From contig CAYXDO010000004.1 in assembly GCA_964463485.1 (NCBI GenBank), forward strand, positions 75,316 to 139,315: DNA of 64,000 nt, written 5' to 3'. Numbering within the stretch: the stretch's first letter is position 1; each line of letters begins with the position of its first letter. The notes under the pieces are model-generated. The model saw only the letters and a list, made by a program, of their open reading frames with translations. It searched no databases and had not been told where the DNA came from. The DNA comes from CAYXDO01 sp964463485 (GTDB lineage Bacteria > Myxococcota > Kuafuiibacteriia > Kuafuiibacteriales > Kuafuiibacteriaceae). Shown here piece after piece: positions 49,685-59,265 of this stretch. The position numbers were made by a program, and so were the translations under genes.

Positions 49685-51282
49685 TTATCCGAGAGCTGCT
49701 CACCCTCCTCGGCTTCGAGGTCGACGAAAGGGGCGTGCGTGGTGCAACCGATGCGTTCACCTCGCTGAAGGCGAAGGCGGAGATACTCAAAGCGGCATGG
49801 GACGCGTCGGTCGGCGCCGTCCGAGGCTGGATCGAAGAAGCGATCTCCGCTGGCGACGCCGCAGACGATACCTCGAAACGATTGGGAGTCACGGCCGAGG
49901 AGCTCCAAGAGCTTCAGTACGCCGCCAATCGAGCCAACGTTTCGAACGAGGGCCTGGTCGAGAGTCTGAAGGCAATGCAGAATGCCCAGTCAGCGGCGAC
50001 CTCCGGATCGAAAGCGCAGCTCGAGGCCTTCCGTCGCGTAGGCATCTCGGGCAAAGACCTCCTCAAGAGTACACCCGAGCTCCTCGACCTGGTCGCCGAC
50101 GGACTCAACAAGCTCAAGCGCGACTCAGACAAGACGGCCATCTCGATGGACCTCTTCGGTCGAGGCGGGTCGGCGCTGATCCCGCTTCTGAAGGAAGGGT
50201 CCGCGGGGATCGACGAGATGCGGGCTCGAGCCCGTGAGCTCGGTTTCGTGCTCTCGAACGAAGTCGCCGAGCAGGCCGGCGAGCTCGACGACTCGATCAA
50301 TGACCTCGGATTGCGCTTGACCGGGCTCGGCCGCCAGATGGCCTCGGCCTTGTTCCCTCGGATGCGGGAGCTCGTGAAGCGGCTCGAGACCTGGCTCAAG
50401 AAGAACAAGGAACTCATTGCGGACGGGCTCTTGATTCTTGGAAACGCGGTATTCTGGGTGATCGAAAGCTTCACGTCGCTCGCTGATGGAATGGTCAATA
50501 TTCTCAAGGTGCTTTGGGAAAACCGGAGATTCTTCGGGATTCTAGCGATCGTCATCGGGACAGCATTCATACCGGCGATCATCGCTGCCATCCCTGAGCT
50601 CATCATGATCGCGAAGGCCTTCAGCATCTTGATCGGAGTGCAGTTGCGACTCATCGCGACGACGCTCCTAGCGGCTCTTCCTTGGATTGCGCTCGGCGCT
50701 GCCATCGCAGCTATCGCCCTGATCATCGAGGACGTCTACGTATGGGCCTCTGGTGGGGAGAGTCTCATTGGCGACCTTTTCAAAACCTTCCTCGACGAGC
50801 CACTCGCGCCAGACGCTCACTGGATGGTCAAAGCCCTGCGCCTGATTCTCGGCCTCGTGCGAGACGTAATGACCGCGGTGGATGAATTCTTCAAGGGCTT
50901 CTTTCGCGATGCAGAAGAGATGGGAGGAATTCTGAGTGCTACCGGTCGGCTGTTCGGGATCGGTGAGGACAAGACCCAGTTCGAAGTGCCGAACATCGAA
51001 CGAACGGGGCAAAACATCTTCGAACGTCGGCGAGCTCTTCTTGCCAAAGGCCAAGTCATTGCCCCGATGACACCAGCGACCGCGCCTCTACCAGGATCTC
51101 GTAAGGCGCCGACGACGGGACCCATCACCGTCGAGGGCTCGAGGACTCAGATTCAGGTGACTGCCGCGCCAGGCCAGAACGCGTCTGAAGTGGCGAGCGA
51201 GGTGAAGCGGAAGTTCGACCAGTCCCAAGACGACCACCTGCGCATAGCCGCCCGTGAGCTCGCTGGATCGGTCGTGCGTTGA
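49681..51282 (+). CDS. Tape measure protein
   Basis: 533 residues. Helical N-terminus, a central hydrophobic region with several membrane-like helices (FFGILAIVIGTAFIPAIIAAIPELIMIAKAFSILIGVQ, LLAALPWIALGAAIAAIALIIEDVYVW), and a helical C-terminus. Largest tail gene after the chaperone. At about 1.5 angstrom per residue the tail would be roughly 80 nm, short for a myovirus. Confidence 0.88.
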   Translation: MIIRELLTLLGFEVDERGVRGATDAFTSLKAKAEILKAAWDASVGAVRGWIEEAISAGDAADDTSKRLGVTAEELQELQYAANRANVSNEGLVESLKAMQNAQSAATSGSKAQLEAFRRVGISGKDLLKSTPELLDLVADGLNKLKRDSDKTAISMDLFGRGGSALIPLLKEGSAGIDEMRARARELGFVLSNEVAEQAGELDDSINDLGLRLTGLGRQMASALFPRMRELVKRLETWLKKNKELIADGLLILGNAVFWVIESFTSLADGMVNILKVLWENRRFFGILAIVIGTAFIPAIIAAIPELIMIAKAFSILIGVQLRLIATTLLAALPWIALGAAIAAIALIIEDVYVWASGGESLIGDLFKTFLDEPLAPDAHWMVKALRLILGLVRDVMTAVDEFFKGFFRDAEEMGGILSATGRLFGIGEDKTQFEVPNIERTGQNIFERRRALLAKGQVIAPMTPATAPLPGSRKAPTTGPITVEGSRTQIQVTAAPGQNASEVASEVKRKFDQSQDDHLRIAARELAGSVVR

Positions 51283-51290
51283 GAGGACCC

Positions 51291-51893
51291 GTGACATTGA
51301 TCGGGGCCCCGCATGGCCCCGTGATCGACACCGTCCAGGTCGATGCCGCGATCACGGAGACTCATGAGATTGCGGCCGAGGTGATGGACTATCCGATCGA
51401 ACGGGGTTCGGACCTCACCGACCATCGGCGGGTGATGCCCCGCCGGCTATCAATCTCGGGGGTGCTCTCCGAGTTTCCTGTGTCCTCGGCTGGGAACGAG
51501 TTGGACCTGACCGACGAGATGCATCCTCGTGTGAGCAACTCGCTGCCAACGACCGACGCGCTGGACCAGCGCTATCGTGAGTTGCTCGGGATCGTGAACT
51601 CGCCCGAGCCGTTCCAGGTCGTAACTGGGCTCGAAGTCTATCCATCGATGAGCTTCATCAGCTTTCGGGTGACTCGTGACAAAACGACGGGAGGGACGAT
51701 TCGCTTCGAGGGCGAGCTTCGTGAGGTGCTGTTCGCGTCGTCGCTCGAGGTCGAGGTGAAGCCGTCGGTGGCCGACAAGCCGAGAGTCGAGCAGAAGAAG
51801 GTGCTCGGACCGAAACAACCCGCGGAACCCAAGCCCTCTCCCGAACCGCTGAAATCAACGGCCAAGAGGTTGAAGGACTGGATTCTCAAGTAG
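51291..51893 (+). CDS. Dit-like baseplate protein
   Basis: 200 residues. TLIGAPHGPVIDTVQVDAAITETHEIAAEVMDYPIERGSDLTDHRRVMPRRLSISGVLSE matches the Dit-like N-terminal domain, a ring under the tail tube. GEL-REVLF strands follow, then a Pro/Lys-rich tail. GTG at 51291 has GAGAGG upstream; a TTG 12 bp earlier is possible. Confidence 0.75.
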   Translation: MTLIGAPHGPVIDTVQVDAAITETHEIAAEVMDYPIERGSDLTDHRRVMPRRLSISGVLSEFPVSSAGNELDLTDEMHPRVSNSLPTTDALDQRYRELLGIVNSPEPFQVVTGLEVYPSMSFISFRVTRDKTTGGTIRFEGELREVLFASSLEVEVKPSVADKPRVEQKKVLGPKQPAEPKPSPEPLKSTAKRLKDWILK

Positions 51894-52232
51894 GTGGCTA
51901 TGGTGCTCGAGATTCCTACGACTGAGCTCGCTGACTACGAAGAGCAGGTTACGCTCGACGGGCTGTTGTACACGCTGCGGTTCCGCTTCAACCCGCGGTG
52001 CGATGCCTGGTTCCTGGACATCTCCGACGGGGACGGGGCGCCGATCGTCATGGGTCGCAAGCTCGTGGTGGATTTTCCGTTCACCGCCCAGCACGGGCAT
52101 CGGGAGGGTATCGTACAGGGTGAGATCTTCGTCTACGACACGAGCCTCCGCAAAATCGACCCGAGGTTTGGTGAGCTCGGAGAGCGGGTGCTCGCGCTCT
52201 ACCTCGAGAGAGCCGAGATCGAGACGCTGTGA
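51894..52232 (+). CDS. Small baseplate/plug-like protein
   Basis: 112 residues of a compact beta fold (EEQVTLDGLLYTLRFRFNPRCDAWFLDISDGDGAPIVMGRKLVVDFPF) typical of the small protein between Dit-like and hub genes in this phage type. GTG 51894 and ATG 51900 are both possible starts. Overlaps the hub gene by 4 bp. Confidence 0.7.
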   Translation: MAMVLEIPTTELADYEEQVTLDGLLYTLRFRFNPRCDAWFLDISDGDGAPIVMGRKLVVDFPFTAQHGHREGIVQGEIFVYDTSLRKIDPRFGELGERVLALYLERAEIETL

Positions 52233-53059
52233 CTCTCTACGACCGCAGAGCTCGCGTGCTGGTCGGACCGCGACTGTTCGAATTCCCGGGGCTAAGGATC
52301 TCCTTCAAGGTGACTCGCCAGTTTGGGCAGACGGCCAACACGGCCGAAGTCATCGTACACAACCTCAGCGAGGCGTCCAGAGGCGCGGTGATGCGGGCGG
52401 ACAAGCCAGAGTTCGTGATCGAAGCGGGCTATGCGTCTGGATTCGGCGCACTCTTCACCGGCAAGGCTCTGCGCGTCACGACCCATCGCGAGACGATCGG
52501 AATCGCGACGAAGTTCGATTCGACGGATGGCTCGGAGGAGATGCAGAAGACTGTCTCGAAGACCTATGCGCCGGGCACCAAGGTCGGGAAGGTCCTCGCA
52601 GATCTCGCTGGTGGGATGAATATCAACGCGGCGAACGCCATCAAGCGGGCGCTGAGTGGAGATCTCTCCGGCGCAGTCGACACGTTCCGCGAGGGAGTTA
52701 CCGTAGCAGGTAAGATCGGCGACGAGTTTGACCGAATCCTGATCGCACTCGGAGCAGCGTGGTCGGTTGAGAACGGCGAGCTCGTCGTGCTGAAGGCTGG
52801 CGAGTCGGTCGATTCTGCGCTCGTGCTCGGACCGGCGACGGGCCTCATCGGCTCGCCGGAGCGGTTTTTCGATGCGAAGCATCGAAAGGTATATATGGTC
52901 AAAGGCCAAGCCGTCCTGAGCTCGCGCATCTTCCCCGGCCGGAGAGTCGAGCTGAATACTCAGGAGACGCGAGGCTCGTTTCTCGTCACCAAGACGGAGC
53001 ACTCGGGCGATACACACGGGCCGGAGTGGTCGACGAGTTTTGAGTCGATGAGGCTCTGA
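52229..53059 (+). CDS. Baseplate hub protein (gp27/gpD-like)
   Basis: 276 residues. FPGLRISFKVTRQFGQTANTAEVIVHNLSEASRGAV and FTGKALRVTTHRE are typical of the first hub domain. LGAAWSVENGELVVLKAG and HSGDTHGPEWSTSFE fit the later hub domains. GTG start; ATG of the spike gene overlaps the stop. Confidence 0.78.
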   Translation: MTLYDRRARVLVGPRLFEFPGLRISFKVTRQFGQTANTAEVIVHNLSEASRGAVMRADKPEFVIEAGYASGFGALFTGKALRVTTHRETIGIATKFDSTDGSEEMQKTVSKTYAPGTKVGKVLADLAGGMNINAANAIKRALSGDLSGAVDTFREGVTVAGKIGDEFDRILIALGAAWSVENGELVVLKAGESVDSALVLGPATGLIGSPERFFDAKHRKVYMVKGQAVLSSRIFPGRRVELNTQETRGSFLVTKTEHSGDTHGPEWSTSFESMRL

Positions 53060-53730
53060 TGGCGACGATTGCGAAACCGACAACGCCCACGCTGGCAGAC
53101 CTGATTCGCGACGCGATCGAGGCTCGACTCGCGGACCTGCACACCGGCCTGCCCGCGCGCGTGGTCGACTACGACACCACGAAGCAGACGTGCTCCGCTC
53201 AACCGCTCATGATCCGCGTCGTGCTCGAGAACGGTGCGGAAGTGCCTCAGCACATGCCGCAGCTCGTCGGTGTACCCGTCGTGTTTCCAGGCGGGGGAGG
53301 CTGGGAGCTTCGGTGGGATCTCGTGCCCGGCGACATCGTCTTCCTGGCGTTCGCCGAGCGATCGCTCGACCGGTGGAAGTCGAGCCCGAAGATTGAGCAG
53401 GACCCGTTCTGGGTTCGGAAGCACCACATCTCGGACGCGATCGCCATCCCCGGACTCAAGCCGAGCTCGGTGACGCCGACCGCGCCGATTCGAATCGGAC
53501 GCGTTGACGGTGCGCCATCAGTGGAGCTCCGCCCAGACGGCACGGCCGTCATCGATGCAATGAGGGTGGAGCTCGGCGCTGGCGCAGCAAAGGGCGTGGC
53601 GCGCGTTGGCGACAAGGTGAGGATTCCGCCCAATACGTTCCTGGTCGCAGCGCAGGCGGGCGTCATGAACGCGACGGAGATCGATGTGCAGATCGTCGAG
53701 GGCTCGGCCAATGTCGTGGCGACGGACTGA
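53059..53730 (+). CDS. Baseplate central spike protein (Gp138-like N-terminus)
   Basis: 223 residues. GLPARVVDYDTTKQTCSAQPLMIRVVL ... VPVVFPGGGGWELRWDLVPGDIVFLAFAERSLDRW is the OB-like Gp138 N-terminal domain. PIRIGRVDGAPSVELRPDGTAVIDAMRVELGAGAAKGVARVGDKV is a short beta-helix spike. Membrane-piercing tip of the contractile tail. Confidence 0.85.
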   Translation: MATIAKPTTPTLADLIRDAIEARLADLHTGLPARVVDYDTTKQTCSAQPLMIRVVLENGAEVPQHMPQLVGVPVVFPGGGGWELRWDLVPGDIVFLAFAERSLDRWKSSPKIEQDPFWVRKHHISDAIAIPGLKPSSVTPTAPIRIGRVDGAPSVELRPDGTAVIDAMRVELGAGAAKGVARVGDKVRIPPNTFLVAAQAGVMNATEIDVQIVEGSANVVATD

Positions 53731-53747
53731 CTGACTTCGATGAACAG

Positions 53748-53788
53748 GCGACACGTCGCCCAGATATGTCCGCGACACGTCGCCCAGA
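53748..53788 (+). repeat. Two direct 17-bp repeats in an intergenic gap
   Basis: GCGACACGTCGCCCAGA occurs at 53748 and again at 53772, exactly 24 bp apart. Each contains the near-palindrome GCGAC-AC-GTCGC. They lie in the 119-bp gap between the spike gene and the next baseplate gene, the largest gap in the tail module. Confidence 0.8.
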
Positions 53789-53849
53789 GATCGATCGGAT
53801 ACGTGGATGCTTGACGTAGCAGTCGGCCGCGGCGTGCGGTCCTCGCACC

Positions 53850-54212
53850 GTGGCTTTGCTCGGTCCAGACCTGGCGCTCGATCCGCTCACCGGAGATCTG
53901 GCGATGTCGGGCGGGACCTTCTACCTGCAGACGTCCCCTCGGCAGGCCGTATCCATCGCGATTCGGTTCTTCGTCGGTGAGTGGTTTCTCGACCGTGAGC
54001 GCGGCGTCCCCTACTACGAGCAGGTTTTCGTCAAGAGCCCGAACCTGCAGCACGTCGCCGCTCTTCTTCGGGCCGCGATTCTCGCGGTGCCAGGCATCGG
54101 TGAGCTGACCCAGTTCACGTTTCAGCTCGTCGGTCGGATCCTACGCGTCACCTGGGCGGCGACGACCGACGCAGGAGAAATCGGCCCGGTGGTCGAGGAG
54201 GTCGGTCTGTAA
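53850..54212 (+). CDS. Baseplate wedge protein (gp25/W-like)
   Basis: 120 residues: GPDLALDPLTGDLAMSGGTFYLQTSPRQAVSIAIRFFVGEWFLDRERGVPYYEQVFVKSP fits the gp25/W family that starts sheath assembly. GTG start; 1-bp overlap with the next gene. Confidence 0.78.
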   Translation: MALLGPDLALDPLTGDLAMSGGTFYLQTSPRQAVSIAIRFFVGEWFLDRERGVPYYEQVFVKSPNLQHVAALLRAAILAVPGIGELTQFTFQLVGRILRVTWAATTDAGEIGPVVEEVGL

Positions 54213-55369
54213 TGCCCTTCGGAGTCACTCCCCAGGGATTCGTCCCCAAGCGGCTTGAGGACGTCCGGGCGGATCTCGAAGCCGCCTTCCGCGCAGAGTT
54301 TGGTGCGAACGTCCGGGTCGACGACGTAAGTGTCAACGGCCAGCTCATCGGCATCTTCGCCGAGCGCCTCGCCGAATGCTGGGAAGCGGCTGAGGACGCG
54401 TACGCGGCGGGGTACCTGGGGGGCGCAAGCAACGCGGCCCTCGACGACTTCGTAGCTCGAGCTGGAATCACGAGGCTCCCCGCGACCTATTCAGTCGTCT
54501 CACTCACCCTTGGCGGCGACCCGACCACAGTCATTCCCGCTGGCTCGACCATTCTCGACTCAGAGACGGGTACGGAATGGATCACGGCCGCCGAGGCCAT
54601 TCTCGATGGCGGAGGGGCTGCGACCGTGGACGCCTCTCCTGGCCTCACTGGCGCCGTAGTAGCTCTGGCGAGTACAACGTGGGAGATCACGACGCCAGTC
54701 ACCGGCTGGGACACGGTGACCAATGCCGCGGACGCCACTGTCGGTCAGGACGTCGAGAGCGACGCTGGCCTGCGGACGCGATACATCCTAGCGTTCCGCG
54801 CTCAGGGCGGCTCGAGTACGGAGGCTATTCGTGCGGCTCTGCTGCGAATCGACGGCGTCACCGAAGCGCTGGTCATCGAGAACAGCACTGACCATACCGA
54901 TGCAGATGGTCGACCTCCTCACTCGATCGAATGCATCGTGCGCGGTGGTCTCGCGCAGGACGTCGTCGATACGATCTGGCAAAACAAGGGCGGAGGGATC
55001 GAAGCCTACGGGCTCGACGCCGGCGTGGCTGTGGATTCAGTCGGCGACGCCCACGACATTGGCTACACGCGCCCGGTTGAGACGGCCATCTACTTCATCT
55101 TCGAGTACTCCGTCGACCCGGAAGACCCGCCGGCTGACGACATCGAAGACCTCATTCTCGCGGAGCTTCTCGACTACGGCTCGAGCTTCCGGCTCGGCCA
55201 AGACGTTGTTCCCTTCAAATTCCTGCAGCACGTCGAAACGACCGGCCTGCTCAGCGCCGCATTGAAAGTCGGCCTCGCACCGAGCCCGACTTCGACTGCG
55301 CCGCTCGGGCTCACGCGTCGTCAGCTCGCCGACTTCGATTCCGCGCGGATCTCCTTCGTGAGGATCTGA
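54212..55369 (+). CDS. Baseplate J-like protein (gp6/gp47)
   Basis: 385 residues with LGGASNAALDDFVARAGITRLPAT, TVIPAGSTI, TPVTGWDTVTNAADATVGQDVESDAGLRTRYILAFRAQGGSSTEAIRAALLRIDGV, the standard baseplate J motifs. Main wedge component. Confidence 0.92.
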   Translation: MPFGVTPQGFVPKRLEDVRADLEAAFRAEFGANVRVDDVSVNGQLIGIFAERLAECWEAAEDAYAAGYLGGASNAALDDFVARAGITRLPATYSVVSLTLGGDPTTVIPAGSTILDSETGTEWITAAEAILDGGGAATVDASPGLTGAVVALASTTWEITTPVTGWDTVTNAADATVGQDVESDAGLRTRYILAFRAQGGSSTEAIRAALLRIDGVTEALVIENSTDHTDADGRPPHSIECIVRGGLAQDVVDTIWQNKGGGIEAYGLDAGVAVDSVGDAHDIGYTRPVETAIYFIFEYSVDPEDPPADDIEDLILAELLDYGSSFRLGQDVVPFKFLQHVETTGLLSAALKVGLAPSPTSTAPLGLTRRQLADFDSARISFVRI

Positions 55370-55372
55370 GCG

Positions 55373-56305
55373 GTGACGATCTCCGCGCAGAACCCAGCCC
55401 AGGATGCCACCGGCGTCTTCATCGACATCTCGCCCGCGTTCCACCTGTCATATGGTGGCGCCGGCTTCCCGGCGAGCTCGGTTGCCGTAACTGTCTCCGT
55501 CGACGGGGGTGCTCCGATCGATGTCATCGTCGGGGGAGCGTTCCAGGCGGGCTACACAGGGACTCTGACGGGGTCAGACGGCGAGTTCGACATCACGATC
55601 AACCCGGACGCCGACTTCCCTGCGAGTGTGCTCATCGCCTTCGTTGCGCAGCTCGAGGATACGTATTCGTTCACGACGGGGACCGAGGCGGGCGGAGGAG
55701 GCGACCCTCCGATCGAGCCGGGCGAGGAGACTCTCTCTTGCACGCTCGCACAGGACCGGCTGATTCAGGTGCTCAAGAAGCCGCGAATCCTGACTCTGCT
55801 GTGCATTCTCGGAAACAGGGCGCAGCCGGTCATCAATTCGATGAACGACACCATCGCTGCGCGTGACCTGGCGACAGCGGGCGGTGCGCAGCTCGACGCG
55901 CTCGAAGTGGAGTATCGACTCCCGCGTAACGGAGCCTCGGATGCGACGTACCGGGTGCGTCTGCAAGCAGCGGCGCAGATCGTCTCGAGCCGTGGCACTG
56001 GCGACGAGTTGCTCGATATCCTCACGACTCTGGACGCAGGCGCGTATCCGGCGACGATCGCGCTCATCGAGCATTTCCCGGCGGCGATGATCCTCACGTT
56101 CCAGGTCGCTTCGGGAGCCTGGCTCGTGGGCCAGTTGTACTCACGACTCCTGCATCGCGTGCCGCAAGGCGGGTGTCGGCTCGTGGCGATGTTCGAGGAA
56201 GACCGCGTGGACTTGTTCGTCTGGGACGACGAGGCTGGGAACGGGTGGCAGGACGAAGACGACCCCGACAACACCGGCGGAGTCTGGGCAGAAGGCATGG
56301 GCTGA
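55373..56305 (+). CDS. Tail protein I/DUF2612-like protein with N-terminal Ig-like domain
   Basis: 310 residues. An Ig-like domain (VTVSVDGGAPIDVIVGGAFQAGYTG, about residues 5-105) is joined by a GGGG linker to a helical domain (LLCILGNRAQPVINSMNDTIAARDLATAGGAQLDALEVEYRLPRNGASDATYRVRLQAAA) typical of DUF2612 baseplate proteins that link wedge and fibre. A C-terminal beta-rich part follows. GTG start. Confidence 0.7.
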   Translation: MTISAQNPAQDATGVFIDISPAFHLSYGGAGFPASSVAVTVSVDGGAPIDVIVGGAFQAGYTGTLTGSDGEFDITINPDADFPASVLIAFVAQLEDTYSFTTGTEAGGGGDPPIEPGEETLSCTLAQDRLIQVLKKPRILTLLCILGNRAQPVINSMNDTIAARDLATAGGAQLDALEVEYRLPRNGASDATYRVRLQAAAQIVSSRGTGDELLDILTTLDAGAYPATIALIEHFPAAMILTFQVASGAWLVGQLYSRLLHRVPQGGCRLVAMFEEDRVDLFVWDDEAGNGWQDEDDPDNTGGVWAEGMG

Positions 56306-56308
56306 AAC

Positions 56309-58129
56309 ATGGCGATCGACAAACCAACGACTTATCCTGAGTGGGCGCGCGACCCGTCTGGCTCGCTCGACACGACTCCGGTCACCGAGCCCACGACGGA
56401 CCAGAAGGACTCCGGTTGGCAGCCTGCGACGTCGACGGAGTTCCCGTCCGGCAAGCCAGTGCGCCAGATCGCGAACTGGCTCGCACAACTCGCGTGGTGG
56501 TGGTTCGTGTGGCTCGACCGCGTCACGCGGCGCACGAGCGACTTCCACCCGAACGGGCCACTCCCAGGCAATGGCTCCGCGCCTTCGACTGGCGCCGGCC
56601 TGAGTATACTCGCGGCAGACTTTGCAGGGCGCGCGTATATCGATGGGTATGAGGTCGGGCCCATCGACTCGTCGGCGTACGCGTACTCGGCGACGTCGGA
56701 CACTTACTGGGATCTCGGCCGTGACGGTGAATGGCATCCCGTCATCGTTGCCGCGCTCGACCCCGAGCCTGTCGTCACCTCCAATGCCGAGCGCTTTTAC
56801 AAGGTCACGACCGATGCGACTGATCGCACCGTAGTGGAGGATCGACGCCCGAGCCGCATCTCATTCAGCGTTTTGCTCGAGTTCGTAGAAAACATCCGGC
56901 TCGGCCTCGCAAAGCTCACCGACGGAGCTGCCGCGGCCGTCGCTCGACTGTTCGTGCCCTATTCGAAGAACTACTCCTATCTCCTCGTCACCGAGTTCTA
57001 CGACGTGGAGGCGAGCCCGAATGGCACGACCCGAGTCTACCTCGACTCGGACGGCCTCTTGAACATCGTCCGCGGCGCGCGATGGAATGGGTCGTTGTGG
57101 GTCAAAGACTCCAACCCTCCATTGATCCTCACGCGGCTCGCGTGGCGGAGCTCGAGCGGGTTCCAGCTCCGAGCGCTTGCGGAAACGGTGGTCGGGGCGA
57201 GCTTTGCGGATTCAGTCTGGGATACTCAACCCAACGGCGCTGATTACCTGCGCACGCTCGAAGTCGACGGCGCGGTGAACATCGGCAACACGGGGAGCGA
57301 AAACGCGTTCTGGCAGGCTGATACTCCGAAATTCGGCAACGGCTCGGTGAACGAGTCGATCGTCCATCGGTCGTATGAGCATAAGCTCGGGAGCTACGGC
57401 CACTTCTATGCGCTCCTCGCTGCTGCTGCGGGGACCGACGACGGGATCGGGATCGGGACGAAAGCCACGAAGGGTTGGGAGTCGGCGGCGAACTGCTCCT
57501 ATTCGAGCGCCACGGGCCAGTGGGCTCGCACGGCCGCGGGCGACGCCTACAAACTCGAGGTGAGCTCCGTCGGCATGCGGCTACTCTACCATGCCGCGGC
57601 GGATGCCTCGCTCTGGGACGACATCGTGAGCTCGGGGAACTGGAACGTGCTCTTCACGTCGCGCGAGAGCGGAGAGATGTGGATCCCGGCGCACGAGGGC
57701 TCGTGGGATTGGAGTGAGTATGTCCAGGACCTGGTGAGCGGCAATGTGAATGCGTTCTTCACTCCGGTGAGGAAGACGAGTGCGACCAACGCCGCTGGCA
57801 TGATCCTCTTCCACGATCGCATTCCAAACGGTGCGCTCATCACGGAGATCGATGTCGTGCTGAAGCCCGCTGAAGGATCGGGCAACGTGGAGGTCGCTGG
57901 ATTCAGGTTGAACCCATCGACGGGGGTAACTGAGTCACTCAATGATGGGACCAACGGGGAGCAGAACCCGACGGGCTCAAGCTTCATCACTCTCTCTCTG
58001 ACGCTCGGCGCCTCGGAAGCGCTGCGCACCATCGACCGCGCCACATACTGCCACGGTGTGTGGATTTCGAGCACGGGAAATTCGGTCACCGAGATCCGTG
58101 CGATCCGAGTGGCATACGAGGTGCGGTGA
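56309..58129 (+). CDS. Tail fibre protein
   Basis: 606 residues. The N-terminus (MAIDKPTTYPEWA ... GKPVRQIANWLAQLAWWWFVWLDRV) is the attachment domain frequent in fibres of this phage group. The rest is a long beta-structured shaft and tip (YDVEASPNGTTRVYLDSDGLLNIVRGARWNGS ... VRKTSATNAAGMILFHDRIPNGALITEIDVVLKPAEG). Receptor binding. No separate chaperone is seen. Confidence 0.82.
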   Translation: MAIDKPTTYPEWARDPSGSLDTTPVTEPTTDQKDSGWQPATSTEFPSGKPVRQIANWLAQLAWWWFVWLDRVTRRTSDFHPNGPLPGNGSAPSTGAGLSILAADFAGRAYIDGYEVGPIDSSAYAYSATSDTYWDLGRDGEWHPVIVAALDPEPVVTSNAERFYKVTTDATDRTVVEDRRPSRISFSVLLEFVENIRLGLAKLTDGAAAAVARLFVPYSKNYSYLLVTEFYDVEASPNGTTRVYLDSDGLLNIVRGARWNGSLWVKDSNPPLILTRLAWRSSSGFQLRALAETVVGASFADSVWDTQPNGADYLRTLEVDGAVNIGNTGSENAFWQADTPKFGNGSVNESIVHRSYEHKLGSYGHFYALLAAAAGTDDGIGIGTKATKGWESAANCSYSSATGQWARTAAGDAYKLEVSSVGMRLLYHAAADASLWDDIVSSGNWNVLFTSRESGEMWIPAHEGSWDWSEYVQDLVSGNVNAFFTPVRKTSATNAAGMILFHDRIPNGALITEIDVVLKPAEGSGNVEVAGFRLNPSTGVTESLNDGTNGEQNPTGSSFITLSLTLGASEALRTIDRATYCHGVWISSTGNSVTEIRAIRVAYEVR

Positions 58130-58560
58130 TGGAGGTCTTCGTTGACCGTCACATCTTCACGACCGTGAGCACCGGCGGGATCTTCATCGTCGAAGACATG
58201 ACTTTGTGCTTCACCCTCGAGGACAGGATCCGCGGCCCGGGGATCAAGGTGCCGAAGACCACGGCTATCGCGCCCGGGCGCTACCGAGTTGTCATCGATT
58301 TTTCCCAGCGCTTCCAGAGGATGTTACCTCACGTCCTCGATGTGCCGCAGTACAGCGGCATCCGCTGGCACCCGGGCAATCGTGCGACCGACACGGAAGG
58401 TTGTCTGCTGCCGGGCCTCGAGCGCGTTCAGGACGGAGTCTTGCGCTCGCGTGAGGCCTTCGTGCGCATTATGAACGTCCTCGAGCCCGCGTGCCGTCGC
58501 GAAAAAGTCTTCGTCACCTACCGTAACATCAACCCACCGAAGGAGTTGCTCGCCGCATGA
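58129..58560 (+). CDS. DUF5675 family protein, possible peptidoglycan hydrolase
   Basis: 143 residues. TLCFTLEDRIRGPGIKVPKTTAIAPGRYRVVIDFSQRFQRMLPHVLDVPQYSGIRWHPGNRATDTEGCLLPG holds the HxGN and GC motifs of DUF5675, a fold related to L,D-transpeptidase-like enzymes and found in lysis cassettes. It precedes holin and spanin genes, so it is the best endolysin candidate here (inference). ATG overlaps the fibre stop. Confidence 0.78.
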   Translation: MEVFVDRHIFTTVSTGGIFIVEDMTLCFTLEDRIRGPGIKVPKTTAIAPGRYRVVIDFSQRFQRMLPHVLDVPQYSGIRWHPGNRATDTEGCLLPGLERVQDGVLRSREAFVRIMNVLEPACRREKVFVTYRNINPPKELLAA

Positions 58561-58907
58561 CTCCGATCGACCTCAACGGGCTCATCGCCCTGGCCGTCAA
58601 TGCTCACGCGCTCCTACTCTGCGCCGGGATATTCGTCTTACTGCGGACGCTGAAGTCGGTGCGATGGCTTGCGCGCTCGAGAGTGTACAAGACATTGCTC
58701 CCGTTTCTCCCGGGTGGGTTGGGCGTGGGTGCGGTGTTCGCCGGCGCGGTGCCGAGTCTCGTCGGCTTGCCGTGGCCGCTCTTCGTGGCCGAAGGGTTGC
58801 TGTGTGCGTGGGTAGCAGAGAAATTCTACGAGGGGATTCTGGGCCGGATGGTGTTGGGGAACCATCCGGTATTCACGGAGAAACGAAAGGAGAAGTCAGA
58901 TGAGTAA
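58557..58907 (+). CDS. Holin-like membrane protein
   Basis: 116 residues with three hydrophobic stretches (LIALAVNAHALLLCAGIFVLL, LLPFLPGGLGVGAVFAGAVP, PWPLFVAEGLLCAWVAEKF) and a charged C-terminus. Placement between endolysin-like and spanin-like genes supports holin function. 8-bp overlap with the next gene. Confidence 0.65.
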   Translation: MTPIDLNGLIALAVNAHALLLCAGIFVLLRTLKSVRWLARSRVYKTLLPFLPGGLGVGAVFAGAVPSLVGLPWPLFVAEGLLCAWVAEKFYEGILGRMVLGNHPVFTEKRKEKSDE

Positions 58908-59265
58908 CGTCTGGATGAAGATCAAGTGGGTAGGCTGTGCGCTCGTCGCCGCGATCATGGCCGTCGCCGCGTTCCTGTACGGGCGACGAACGCCGCGGGT
59001 CGAGAGGGCGCAGGCCTCGAGCAAGAAGGCCAGGGTCCGAGTCCTCGAGACCGCGCTCGAGGCGGCGAAGCGGGACGTCGAGGCTGCGGCCGCGTCAGCG
59101 GAGGCCGCATCTCACATCGCGAAGGCCGACAAGATCGAAACGAAGCTCCGGCTGGTCCGGAGCCAGCGAGAGGAGGCTGCGCGTGCGGTTCCTGACTCAG
59201 ACGATGATCTGGCTGTCCATGACAACCGGCGTCGCGCAAGCCGTCGAGCCAACGGCGCAGCCTGA
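58900..59265 (+). CDS. Inner-membrane spanin-like protein
   Basis: 121 residues. One N-terminal membrane helix (VGCALVAAIMAVAAFLYG) then a long periplasmic coiled coil (KKARVRVLETALEAAKRDVEAAAASAEAASHIAKADKIETKLRLVRSQREEAARA), the Rz layout. A second signal-bearing gene begins inside it out of frame, as in Rz/Rz1 pairs. Confidence 0.65.
   Translation: MSNVWMKIKWVGCALVAAIMAVAAFLYGRRTPRVERAQASSKKARVRVLETALEAAKRDVEAAAASAEAASHIAKADKIETKLRLVRSQREEAARAVPDSDDDLAVHDNRRRASRRANGAA

Noticed and set aside
43578..58129. Diversity-generating retroelement acting on decoration or fibre genes
   Set aside because: No reverse transcriptase and no template/variable repeat pair was found.
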